A stretch of 64,000 nt of DNA from Rivularia sp. PCC 7116 (GTDB taxonomy: Bacteria; Cyanobacteriota; Cyanobacteriia; Cyanobacteriales; Nostocaceae): assembly GCF_000316665.1 (NCBI RefSeq), contig NC_019678.1:7721001-7785000 (forward strand), read 5' to 3'. The position numbers and the translations under genes were made by a program. How positions within the stretch are numbered: position 1 is the first letter of the stretch; every line of letters begins with the position of its first letter. The notes beneath the pieces are model-generated. The model did no database searches. It saw nothing but the letters and a program-made list of their open reading frames with translations, and was not told the origin of the DNA. Shown here piece after piece: positions 35,588 to 43,999 of this stretch.

Positions 35588-35644
35588 ATGGCTAATTTAT
35601 TATGGTTACAAGGTGGCGCTTGTAGTGGCAACACCATGTCATAA
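35588..35644 (+). pseudogene. hupS: truncated uptake hydrogenase small subunit (first 18 codons)
   Basis: The conceptual product is MANLLWLQGGACSGNTMS followed by TAA. This matches the N terminus of cyanobacterial HupS, which reads (M-x-N-x-LWLQGGACSGNTMS) and normally continues FLNAEEP. The cysteine in GGACSG is a ligand of the proximal 4Fe-4S cluster. The gene is divergent from the hyp operon, as hupSL is in Nostoc. Sequence after TCA bears no similarity to hupS in any frame I could read, and neither the rest of hupS nor hupL is in the window. It is either a deletion stub or one side of a DNA element interrupting hupS. Confidence 0.8.
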
Positions 35645-36037
35645 GTCTATTCGCTATAGAACAAATTTTTCAAACCCCAAACTCGTTGCTATGCAAGGAT
35701 TTTGATTTTTTGTTTGAAACATTGTTTATAAATATACAATATTAAGGCTTCAAACAGGGAGCATCCCGATGCCGGAACAAACATTTTACCCGACACCCTG
35801 CAAGGGTGCGGCTACATAAACGAAGCCCGACGACCTGGGCTAAGAATCTTAGTAGCCCAGGTCGTCGGGCTTGGTAGTATTAGCCCCAGGCTTGTAGTCT
35901 GCGGGCTTTTTGCCGCCATTGGGTGTTTAATAGCAATCCCCTAAATCCCCCAAGTTTGAGGGACTTTAAAATATATTTCTCCCCCAGAATTGGGGGTTGG
36001 CGGGCTGTTCATACTTTTAATCAGCAACGCCTTAAAA
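35645..36037. other. intergenic region with palindromic repeat
   Basis: About 390 bp after the hupS stub. It contains the palindromic element at 35,759-35,925 and then a CCCCCAAG/AATTGGGGG inverted-repeat segment near 35,940-36,000. No gene is seen. Confidence 0.5.
35759..35925. repeat. palindromic repeat element, second full-length copy
   Basis: Begins GAGCATCCCGAT and ends near CCATTGGGTG, a decayed form of the 12-bp terminal repeats of the copy at 429-600. The internal arms differ (AAGCCCGACGACCTGGGCT against AGCCCAGGTCGTCGGGCTT) yet still pair perfectly, implying compensatory change or homogenisation. Confidence 0.75.
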
Positions 36038-36829
36038 TTAATTTTGTAATTCAGCCTTAGCTATTCCATCCAAACCAACAGATGCCAGTAAGTTTTCCCA
36101 AGCCGCAGCAACTTCTAAATCATTTGGTTGAGAACGTTTAAGTGCAGCAAGATTTTCTATCGCCTCAAACCAATATCCTGATTCGCTGTAAAGTATTACT
36201 TGTTCTAAAGATTGTGGTTTATTCAGTTGATTTGCTATTGCAGAATCGAGGGAAATTCGACGCACCAATCCTTCTGTAAAGGGGTTTTTGGGACCAGCTT
36301 GCTGACAAATCATCGACACTACAAATCGATAATCTTTATCTTTTTCTAAGGCTGCTTCTGTTTTTGGCAAAGTAAAACTAATAATCCCTGGAGCCTTATC
36401 TATATTTACCTCTGTTTGATAAATTCCTTCTCCTTCTTCATTTTCTAAAGTAAATTCTAAGGCTTTGGCTGAAGTTGCAGGCACATACACCATGAAACTC
36501 GGATGAGAAGATGCCGTTAAGCCTAATTTAGAGGATGGTAATAATGGAACTAAATTCTTGTCAATGCTTTTTACCTGAACTCCAATCGAATCTGCAACCC
36601 CCGATTGTTCGCACATACCGTTATTCCGTCTACCACCTCCAACTGCGTTTTTAGGCGCTCGCTCACCTTTGCGAGATTTAAATGCTACATTTGAGCGCTT
36701 ACCAGCAGAAGTCGTTTTCTTGGGAGTTGCATCCTGTGCTTGAACTTGTGTTGTTGAAGCAGGAATTAAAGCACATTGAAGCAACAGGGTGGCTGCACTA
36801 AGCACTAAGCAATGTTTTATTCTATTCAT
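36038..36829 (-). CDS. DUF928 domain secreted protein
   Basis: A 263-residue protein with a signal peptide (residues 1-31, core LSAATLLLQCALIPAS, ending near QVQAQ). The DUF928 domain covers about residues 75-235: LPSSKLGLTASSHPSFMVYV, ALEFTLENEEGEGIYQTEV, and LEKDKDYRFVVSMICQ are typical. DUF928 proteins are mostly cyanobacterial and are often encoded next to CHAT-domain TPR proteins, as here, 163 bp downstream of one. Function is unknown; periplasmic location is predicted. Confidence 0.85.
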   Translation of the reverse strand: MNRIKHCLVLSAATLLLQCALIPASTTQVQAQDATPKKTTSAGKRSNVAFKSRKGERAPKNAVGGGRRNNGMCEQSGVADSIGVQVKSIDKNLVPLLPSSKLGLTASSHPSFMVYVPATSAKALEFTLENEEGEGIYQTEVNIDKAPGIISFTLPKTEAALEKDKDYRFVVSMICQQAGPKNPFTEGLVRRISLDSAIANQLNKPQSLEQVILYSESGYWFEAIENLAALKRSQPNDLEVAAAWENLLASVGLDGIAKAELQN

Positions 36830-36991
36830 CTTAAACTTTTTTGCTATATAGCTATATAAAATATAGTTCCCAAAATCGAGAGAGTACTAACAGAATTTGG
36901 AATTATTTGTTTAACATCTTGCACTATTCTCAAGAAGCCCAAAAAAAACCGGTTTCTTATTTATCAGCTTCCCCCTCTTCCCCCTCTCTCA

Positions 36992-39631
36992 CTAAAGCCA
37001 ATTACCAACAAGCACAAACGGTGCCCAATAAAATGGATGCTTAAATCTTTTTTGTTTAATTAATGAAATTTGAGCTTGACGTAATGCTTCTGCTTTAGAA
37101 ATGTTTGATTGTGCCAATTGCTTGTAAAATTCCACCATGAATGCTGAAGTTGAGTTATCATCAACAGCCCACAAACTAGCTAGAGTACTGCGTGCGCCGG
37201 ATCTAACTGCTACACCTGCAAGTCCTAATGCTGCTCTTTTATCTCCTTGTGCTGTTTGACAAGCGCTTAAAACTAATAGTTCGATGGGATTGTTGCTGTT
37301 TGTATCTCTCTTTTGCAGTAATTCACCTAATTGTTTAACATTTACGCGGTTATCCCAGGTGAGAACAAAGGTGTCTTTGGCGCTGGAACTAAATTGTCCG
37401 TGGGTTGCTAAATGTACAACGGGAAAGGGGGTATTACCGATTTTTTTTTCTATAGCTTTGGTGGTAAATTCTTGATTGAAAAGTACCTGGGAAGAAATTT
37501 TAGATTTAATTTGATTAATTTCGGTTTTGACTCCAGGAAGGGGAGTAAATCCTTGTCGAGATTCGCTCAAGCCTGCTACTAATAGTTTCAAATCTTTGTT
37601 TTCTAAAGGTCGAGTCGCAAATAATTGTAGTCCTGGTGTTAGTGCTAAATTGTACTTTTCTATTAAGTATTGTTGACCATCATAAAGTGCCGCCATTGGT
37701 AGATTTTTCATCGAACCATCGAGTACAAAAGCTAGGGTTTTGATGTCGTTTGACTGCAATTCTGTTTCTGCTGGCTTGATGAGTAAATCGTATAATTTTT
37801 GCGCGATCGCGAAACGTTCTTTTTTCAAAGATGTGCGTCTGAGAGAGCGCCGCATTTTTTTTATAATTGTTTCTAGTTCGCTTTGAGGAATTTGGCTGCT
37901 GTAATGACGTAAAGTTTGGTTGGGTAAGGAAAGAACAACTTCTAAACGGTCTGCTAAAATAATTGGATAAATAACTGCTGCTTGCGGGTCTATTTTGTCT
38001 ATTTGTGTGGGACTATTAGTTAAGCAGGCTTCTCGAAAATAATTGTCTAATTCTGCTAGCTGCAAAGATTCTATTACTTGACGCGCTTTTTTGAGATTGT
38101 TTTGATTTGTTTGTGCAGTTTGTTTAACAGATTTATTTTCTGTCTTATCGGGTTGAAGCAATAAACTAACTAATTCCCGGTAAACTGGTTCGACACTTTC
38201 GCGAAAAGAAAACTGAATATTAACATTACTAGAAACTAAATCGTTACGAATTGTGCTTAAAGTATTGACAGCCTCACTGTATGCGGATATAGCTTTTTCT
38301 GTGTGATTTTGCTTTTTTAATAATCTTCCTAATTGCCATTGCCAGCGATAAGCAATATCGTTAGCGTTGCTTGTTTGAGCTAATACCAATGCTTTTTCGG
38401 TGAGTTTCTGTGCTTCCGATAGCTGCCCTGTTTTTTCGTAAACTTCTCCCAAATAACCCACAGCATAAGATTCTGCTCGTGAATCTCCGATGGTTTTAGC
38501 TTCTCGAATCGCTTTTGCGAGAAGTTTGGCAAGATAATCATTTCCTCTATTATTCTCTTTAATTTTTTCTAAGCTTTGGACAAAGTTGACTTTTGTATAT
38601 ACTGCTGTACGAGAAGGAGGTAAGCTTTCAATTAAAGTTTCTATTTGCGGTATCAATGCATTCGCTTGCTGCCATTTTTGCATATCTATTAACAAACGCA
38701 ATTGATTCAACTGCACCTGAACTTTGTTAATTGGAGATGTTGATGCAATAATCGCTCGTTGATAATATTTAAAAGCTTCTTCGGGAGATTCTCTATCGCG
38801 AGCATTATTACCTAAACTAAGTAATGCCGCAGCGATATCTCTTTGCGAATCTAATTTTTCTGCGATAGCCAAACTTTGCTGTAAAACTTTCTCAGATGTT
38901 TTCAAATCTCCCATTAATCGCAGAGTATCGCCAAAATTAAGTAAACTAGCTGCTTTGATTAAAGATGGCGGTTGTTTTTGCAAGCTTTGATTGACTTGTT
39001 CTAAAGTAGCTTTAGCGCGGGGATAAAGCCCTAATGCTTTCAAAGCCTGGGATTGATTGATTAAACTGCGGATGTAGCCAACATTATTGTCTACTTTTTG
39101 ATAATTTTTGCCAGCATTTACCCAGATATCCAGCGCTTGTTGGGTTTTTCCTTGGGATAGTAAAAGACTACCTTGGATATTTAAAGCAGCAGCTTGTAAA
39201 GACTTTGCTGGTAAAGAATCTAGATTATTTAGTAAGTTCAGACTATTTTCTATAGTTTGATTAGCTGGCTCTATTTTTCCTAGCTGTTGATATGCCAAAG
39301 CCAAATTACTCAGCACCGCACTTTGATTAAGAGCATCACCTTGAGAATTATAAATTTGTTGAGCTTGCTGCCATTTTGCTACAGCTTCTGCAAACTTTCC
39401 TGCTTGATAATATTGTTTTCCTGCTTGTACTAGTGCTTCTGTTGAGACTTCTTTCGCTTGAACCGCTGCAATATTTAATACCTGCGATCCTAAAGGAAAA
39501 TTTAAATTAGTTAGGGTGATGCTTAGTAAAGTAAATATTAGCCCTAAACTAAAGCCTCTCAAGAATTTCCTGAAAGACAAATAAACAAGAATTATCTTGC
39601 AATTGGTAAAAATTTTATATAGTAACCGCAT
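36992..39631 (-). CDS. TPR/CHAT-domain protein (putative caspase-like protease)
   Basis: An 879-residue protein. A membrane/signal segment covers about residues 20-45. TPR-type helical repeats span about residues 60-480 (for example GKQYYQAGKFAEAVAKWQQA and LSNLALAYQQLGKIEPA). The CHAT domain occupies about 590-879, with the catalytic His in VHLATHGQFSS (about 742) and Cys in LVLSACQTAQGD (about 790), then the GAVRS-like GLAGVAVRSGARSTLASLWAV and the family ending KHPFYWAPFVLVGNW. The His-Cys dyad suggests an active caspase/separase-like fold protease, but the substrate is unknown. It is likely co-transcribed with the DUF928 gene downstream. Confidence 0.88.
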   Translation of the reverse strand: MRLLYKIFTNCKIILVYLSFRKFLRGFSLGLIFTLLSITLTNLNFPLGSQVLNIAAVQAKEVSTEALVQAGKQYYQAGKFAEAVAKWQQAQQIYNSQGDALNQSAVLSNLALAYQQLGKIEPANQTIENSLNLLNNLDSLPAKSLQAAALNIQGSLLLSQGKTQQALDIWVNAGKNYQKVDNNVGYIRSLINQSQALKALGLYPRAKATLEQVNQSLQKQPPSLIKAASLLNFGDTLRLMGDLKTSEKVLQQSLAIAEKLDSQRDIAAALLSLGNNARDRESPEEAFKYYQRAIIASTSPINKVQVQLNQLRLLIDMQKWQQANALIPQIETLIESLPPSRTAVYTKVNFVQSLEKIKENNRGNDYLAKLLAKAIREAKTIGDSRAESYAVGYLGEVYEKTGQLSEAQKLTEKALVLAQTSNANDIAYRWQWQLGRLLKKQNHTEKAISAYSEAVNTLSTIRNDLVSSNVNIQFSFRESVEPVYRELVSLLLQPDKTENKSVKQTAQTNQNNLKKARQVIESLQLAELDNYFREACLTNSPTQIDKIDPQAAVIYPIILADRLEVVLSLPNQTLRHYSSQIPQSELETIIKKMRRSLRRTSLKKERFAIAQKLYDLLIKPAETELQSNDIKTLAFVLDGSMKNLPMAALYDGQQYLIEKYNLALTPGLQLFATRPLENKDLKLLVAGLSESRQGFTPLPGVKTEINQIKSKISSQVLFNQEFTTKAIEKKIGNTPFPVVHLATHGQFSSSAKDTFVLTWDNRVNVKQLGELLQKRDTNSNNPIELLVLSACQTAQGDKRAALGLAGVAVRSGARSTLASLWAVDDNSTSAFMVEFYKQLAQSNISKAEALRQAQISLIKQKRFKHPFYWAPFVLVGNWL

Positions 39632-39897
39632 TTATTTTTAAAAACTTGTCTTATTTTTTACTTAAACTTGATTTCTGTTATAGCCTTTAAAGAAGCGATT
39701 TAGGGGAATTGTTTGGGAATAAGGAGAGGGGGAGAGGGGGAGAGGGGGTAGAAAAAAAGGAATTTTTATAGGTAGTTTTAGAGCGGCAGAGGAGTAATAA
39801 GTTCGTAGGGTGCGTTATAAACGCTAGTTTTAACGCACCGCAAATATTAACTACAAAATTAAATTCTTAGCTAAGGGGGTAAGGTTTTAATATATTT

Positions 39898-40162
39898 AGG
39901 ACTTAGGCAACCGGCACATTTTGTTGTAGGGTGCTGTGACACTTTGAGTAACTGTGAACGTAGTAATACCATTTCTTTATAAAGATGCGCCTAATTTAGC
40001 CCGCGTAGGCGGGCTTAGTTTCAGTAGCCCCAGCCTTCCAGGCTGTTAGCGGAGCGTGTCCGTAAGGACATGGGCGATTAAGCGCAGCCTCATACAGAAT
40101 TGGTATAACAATGTTTTCAGTGTCACGCACCAGCCTGGTATTGTGACAATTGCGTAAGTCCT
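39898..40162. mobile_element. 265-bp MITE-like element with AGGACTTA ends
   Basis: The left end AGGACTTAGGCAA and reversed right end AGGACTTACGCAA differ by one base. Second inner arms GGTGCTGTGACAC and GTGTCACGCACC are also inverted. Inside is a partial copy of the GCCCGCGTAGGCGGGC palindromic repeat. It appears to be a nested, non-coding element; the transposase family is not determinable. Confidence 0.55.
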
Positions 40163-40383
40163 AATATTTACAAATCGGAGCCTTGCCAATAATAATTCCC
40201 AGCCCGGAGGCTGGGAAGCAATTAAACAAGTTAATTAGAAAACTGTGGAGTGTGAGAATTCAAATTAAAGATTTGATCCTACACGGTGGTATTAGAAGTC
40301 AAATTTGAGAGACTTGCATAAACAGCATTGTTAGCGAAACCAACTACCATCAGAAGTAATTGAGTTAGATAACGGTTTTTACT

Positions 40384-40614
40384 GAAGCATCCCAATTATG
40401 CGCCCGCAGGCTAGAAGCCTGGGGCTAATACTGCCAAGCCCACCTGCGTGGGCTAAAAATCTTACTCCTATCCCGCTCTAAGATTACCGAAAATTTGTAG
40501 GTTGGGTTTCACTTCGTTCCAACCTACGTTATAGGTAATCTTCCACAAGGGAATAGTAGCCCACGCAGGTGGGCTTAGTTTATGTAGCCGCACCCTTACA
40601 AGGTGTCGGGTACT
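40384..40614. repeat. palindromic repeat element with a nested hairpin insert
   Basis: A copy of the 429-600 family in reverse orientation (GAAGCATCCCAAT end, GCCCGCAGGC, AAGCCCACCTGCGTGGGCT, GTAGCCGCACCC, GGTGTCGG). In the central loop lies an extra 63-bp hairpin at 40,480-40,542 with arms AAGATTACC / GGTAATCTT and inner arms GTAGGTTGG / CCAACCTAC, absent from the other copies. Confidence 0.75.
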
Positions 40615-40730
40615 TCATCATCCTTTACTCGCTACTCCTAATATTTGCTATGCCCAATCTCCAATTTAGTGTTAGTTATCAATTAATTTTGGGAACCCTG
40701 AAACAGTAGCGCACGAACGGAAGTTTATTC

Positions 40731-42932
40731 ATGTGGGTGAAGCTCAAACAGCTAATATGGCAGTGGCGTGGTGTTTTAATTGCTTCTCCTAGCGTTGGTG
40801 TTTTGTTGATTGGATTGCGCTTGGCTGGATTGCTACAACCTTTGGAGTTAGCAGCTTGGGATCAGTTTTTTCGTTTGCGCTCCTCGGAAGCGGTTGATTC
40901 GCGCATTACGATCGTTGAGATGAACGAATCGGATATACAAAAGCTGGGATATCCTTTATCAGATGAGAAGCTAGCGAAGTTATTATCAATCATCAAACAA
41001 CATCAACCATCAGTTATTGGACTTGATATTTATCGCGATTTACCTGTAGAGCCGGGATTTAAGCAGCTTGAAGAAATTTTTGCATCCACACCTAATTTAT
41101 TTGGAATTCAGAAGATGACGGGTAGTGCTTCTACCTTTGTCAATCCACCACCAAAGTTAAAGGAATTGGGACAGGTAGGCGCTTCTGATATAGTTATAGA
41201 CCAAGACGGTAAAGTTAGACGAAATTTATTATCTATTGATTCGGAAGATGGGGAAACTATCTTAGGTTTAGGAACCCAGGTTGCTGTTAGCTATCTTGAA
41301 ACCAAAGATATTTATCCAGAATTTGTGGGGGAAGAAGCTGAAAAGCTCAAACTCGGTAAAGGTATTTTAGTTGAATTAGATAAATCCGATGGCGGCTACG
41401 TGGGAAATGATATCGGTGGCTATCAGATTTTAGCTAACTTTCGCAACCTCCGCTCTGAATTCCCTACAATCTCGATGAGTCAAGTCTTAGCAGGGAAAAT
41501 GCCCCCCGAATTTGTTCGCGATCGCATTGTTTTAATTGGTCCAACTGCGGCAAGTTTAGATGACTTCTTTTATACCCCTTATCGCAAGAGAGTTAGTGGA
41601 GTTACACTTCACGGGGACATTGCCAGTCAATTAATAAGTATGGCATTAGAAGGTCGTCCGCAAATTCAAATATGGTCAGATACTTATGAGCATCTGTGGA
41701 TTTTTACATGGTCATTTATCGGAGCAATTTTCAGTTGGAAGCAGCGCTACAGGAAACAAACTGTTTCAACTTATTCTGCTACTTTTCTGATTTTACTTTT
41801 TGCGATTGGCTTAGTAGGTGGAAGTTATTTAGCTTTCTTGGTAGGGGCTTGGTGGATTCCGGTTATACCGGGATTATTATCTTTATTTGGCTCTGCAATT
41901 ACCGTTACGGCAATTGTGGCTCGCGATACATCAACCATGCGTCAAACTTTTGGACGCTACTTAACAGATGAGGTAGTTGCAAGTTTATTGGAAACACCAG
42001 AAGGGTTAAAAATTGGCGGAGAAAAGAAAAATGTGACAATTTTAGTCTCGGATTTGAGGGGATTTTCCGCAATGTCGGAACAGGTTTCTCCAGAAAAAGT
42101 TGTAGAGATTATTAACCTGTATTTGGCGGAAATGACCGATATTATCAACAATTACAAAGGTACAATTAACGATTTTATGGGCGATGGCATCTTTGTCATG
42201 TTCGGTGCGCCGGTGTCTTTTGCAGATAACGCCCAACGCGCGGTAACTTGTGCTGTTGCCATGCAGTTAGCTATGGATGGAATCAACCAAAAACTAGCAC
42301 AAATGAAGCTACCACCGTTAGAAATGGGTATTGGTATTCATTGCGGGGAAGTACTTGCCGGAAGTATTGGCTCAAAAGCCCGTGCTAAGTATACCGTAAT
42401 GGGAAGCAACGTTAACCTGGCAGCAAGAATTGAAACTTATACCGTAGGTGGACAAATACTTGTCTCTCAAGAAACGGTAGATACCGTAGGAGAAATTATT
42501 CAACTCTCTGGAGAAATGCAGGTACAGCCCAAAGGATTCACCGAGCCAATTTCAATTTTTGAAGTTGGGGGAATTGGTGGTCAATATAATTTATTTTTAC
42601 CTTCGGAGAAAGACTCTTTAATGGTATTAGAAAAAAAAATTCCTGTAAAATATCGAATTTCTGAAGGTAAGCATATTTCAGAATCAGAATTTGAAGGTTA
42701 TTTTGTTAAACTGTCATTAGAAAGTGCTGAATTAATTACAAAAAATTCTTTAAAAGTGTTTAGCAATCTTCAGATACAATTAGCAGTAGAAAACGAGCAA
42801 TTAAATCAGCAGCATCTCTACGGTAAAATAATCAAAATATTGGACGAAAATCAAAATTATTTTCGGCTTCGTTTCACTGCATTACCAACAGAAATTAAAG
42901 CTTGGTTTGAAGAATTGTGTGAGAAACAGTGA
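40731..42932 (+). CDS. CHASE2-domain class III adenylate/guanylate cyclase
   Basis: A 733-residue membrane receptor cyclase. After a first TM helix (about residues 14-32), a CHASE2 extracellular sensor domain extends to about residue 310 (ITIVEMNESDIQKLGYPLSD, IVLIGPTAASLDDFFYTPYR, TLHGDIASQLI), then three TM helices (about 321-395). The catalytic domain covers about 430-600. Metal-binding Asp residues are present in VSDLRGFS (about 439) and FMGDGIFVMFG (about 482), and the catalytic Asn/Arg pair in VNLAARIE. The substrate-selecting Lys position appears to be Asn/Asp (TINDFMG), so ATP versus GTP is uncertain. A C-terminal beta-rich tail (about 632-733) loosely resembles PilZ but lacks its Arg motif. 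The sensed signal is unknown. Confidence 0.9.
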   Translation: MWVKLKQLIWQWRGVLIASPSVGVLLIGLRLAGLLQPLELAAWDQFFRLRSSEAVDSRITIVEMNESDIQKLGYPLSDEKLAKLLSIIKQHQPSVIGLDIYRDLPVEPGFKQLEEIFASTPNLFGIQKMTGSASTFVNPPPKLKELGQVGASDIVIDQDGKVRRNLLSIDSEDGETILGLGTQVAVSYLETKDIYPEFVGEEAEKLKLGKGILVELDKSDGGYVGNDIGGYQILANFRNLRSEFPTISMSQVLAGKMPPEFVRDRIVLIGPTAASLDDFFYTPYRKRVSGVTLHGDIASQLISMALEGRPQIQIWSDTYEHLWIFTWSFIGAIFSWKQRYRKQTVSTYSATFLILLFAIGLVGGSYLAFLVGAWWIPVIPGLLSLFGSAITVTAIVARDTSTMRQTFGRYLTDEVVASLLETPEGLKIGGEKKNVTILVSDLRGFSAMSEQVSPEKVVEIINLYLAEMTDIINNYKGTINDFMGDGIFVMFGAPVSFADNAQRAVTCAVAMQLAMDGINQKLAQMKLPPLEMGIGIHCGEVLAGSIGSKARAKYTVMGSNVNLAARIETYTVGGQILVSQETVDTVGEIIQLSGEMQVQPKGFTEPISIFEVGGIGGQYNLFLPSEKDSLMVLEKKIPVKYRISEGKHISESEFEGYFVKLSLESAELITKNSLKVFSNLQIQLAVENEQLNQQHLYGKIIKILDENQNYFRLRFTALPTEIKAWFEELCEKQ

Positions 42933-42975
42933 GCAGTGAGCAGTAATAATTCTTTCTTCCCCCTCTCCCCCCCGA

Positions 42976-43302
42976 TCAAATATTGCTCTGACAAAAAGCT
43001 TGAGATATTTCCCCAGAATTAGCTACAGCTTCTGGTACTTCTGCATTAACCACCCATCCCAATACTGCTCGGTTAAGGAATCAGACACAATGGTTATATC
43101 CCCCCCAAACCCCCGCTAAATTGGGGGCTAAGTTCCCTCATTTTTAAGGAGGGTTAGGGAGGAGATCCTCTTAACCGATCGGTATTGCCACCCATCCTTG
43201 TGCTTCAACTATTTCTTTTCGAGTATTATTAGTTGAAGATATTGAAGATACAGAAGATTCAGAAGTCTTTTGATTTGCAGATGCACAAACCACATCTGGA
43301 GA
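42976..43302 (-). pseudogene. C-terminal remnant of a filamentous-haemagglutinin-like exoprotein, split by a MITE
   Basis: The frame reads SPDVVCASANQKTSESSVSS and on to EIVEAQGWV before the insert at 43,060-43,187, and resumes after it as GWVVNAEVPEAVANSGEISQ and a stop at 42,976-42,978. The EAQGWVVN motif is typical of the C-terminal tail of cyanobacterial two-partner-secretion exoproteins. A TAA bounds the frame upstream, so only about 65 codons survive. Removing the insert and one target duplication restores a continuous frame. Confidence 0.55.
43060..43187. mobile_element. 128-bp MITE with 18-bp inverted ends and 10-bp target duplication
   Basis: The left end CAATACTGCTCGGTTAAG and reversed right end CAATACCGATCGGTTAAG match at 16 of 18 positions. 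The element is flanked on both sides by CCACCCATCC (43,050-43,059 and 43,188-43,197), a 10-bp target-site duplication. The interior is non-coding and contains CCCCC/GGGGG and CTCCTTA/TAAGGAG type inverted runs. A 9-12-bp duplication is known for several IS families (for example IS4), but the parent is not identified. Confidence 0.85.
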
Positions 43303-43315
43303 TTAAATTTTCTAT

Positions 43316-43347
43316 ATCAAATTGTTGGCGATCGCCAACAATTTGAT
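43316..43347. repeat. perfect 32-bp palindrome centred on HIP1
   Basis: The half site ATCAAATTGTTGGCGA is followed directly by its exact complement with no loop. The centre is the HIP1 octamer GCGATCGC. Possible uses are a dimeric-protein operator or a cruciform. Confidence 0.7.
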
Positions 43348-43825
43348 TATTTGAATTAAAGATATAGGAGATTACCGAAATGAACCTTTGGGAATATTTT
43401 ACCCAAAAATCCTTACATCAAGTATTATCCAAAGGCAAAACAATAAAATAATCGGTAAAAATTGTAATGAGTGTAGCATCAAAATATTGGATTTTAGTGA
43501 GGATTGACAGTTTTAGTTGCTGCAAAAGTGAAGTACTCGAAGCAGCGAAAGTGTTTTTGACGAGCAATTTTCTAATCTAACACACCAAAAGGAAATACCA
43601 GATAGGAATATTCAATGTCAACTTATACAATACTATCAGTCATTGCGAAGGAAGAGGGAAGAAGAAAGAAGAAAGAGGGTAAAAAGTTTGGAAGCAGCTC
43701 GTACAGTTCCCAAATAATAACCGCCAACGGACACTTGCTTCAACGGAGGGGAACCTCCGCAATGCAGTTTTCTCATAAATGGCAAGGCTTGTATCCTATG
43801 AGAAGTTAGAAGATTTATTTAACTT

Positions 43826-43999
43826 CTAACCTAACCGTGTAGCTACCATAATTCTTTGCATTCCATCAACCTCTTTCATGATTGGAATAAAAAGATTAGG
43901 TGGTGCTAAATTAACTCGACTAGCAATGATTAACTGTGTATCTAATTCTCTCAAACTTCCTAAAGCTATTTGCAAAAATCTAATATATTCGTTATTGCT
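43826..43999 (-). pseudogene. C-terminal remnant of a four-helix-bundle protein (23S rRNA IVP-like)
   Basis: About 57 codons preceded directly by a stop codon: SNNEYIRFLQIALGSLRELD followed by TQLIIASRVN and a tail ending GMQRIMVATRLG. The N-x-EYIRFLxIAxGSLxELxTQL pattern is characteristic of the second half of the S23/four-helix-bundle family. No start codon and no N-terminal half remain. It lies in the debris zone between the cyclase and tonB. Confidence 0.6.

Larger units (their letters stand above)
39632..40730. other. repeat-filled intergenic region, no gene seen
   Basis: About 1.1 kb between the CHAT and cyclase genes, which are divergent. It holds a GAGGGGG heptamer array (about 39,720-39,750), a hairpin around GGTGCGTT/AACGCACC (39,808-39,840), the element at 39,898-40,162, a CCCAGCC/GGCTGGG hairpin (40,196-40,217) and the palindromic element at 40,384-40,614. 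No supported coding sequence was found. Confidence 0.6.

Noticed and set aside
43615-43809. A 64-residue plus-strand frame
   Set aside because: It runs through purine-rich low-complexity sequence in the debris zone, with no family features.
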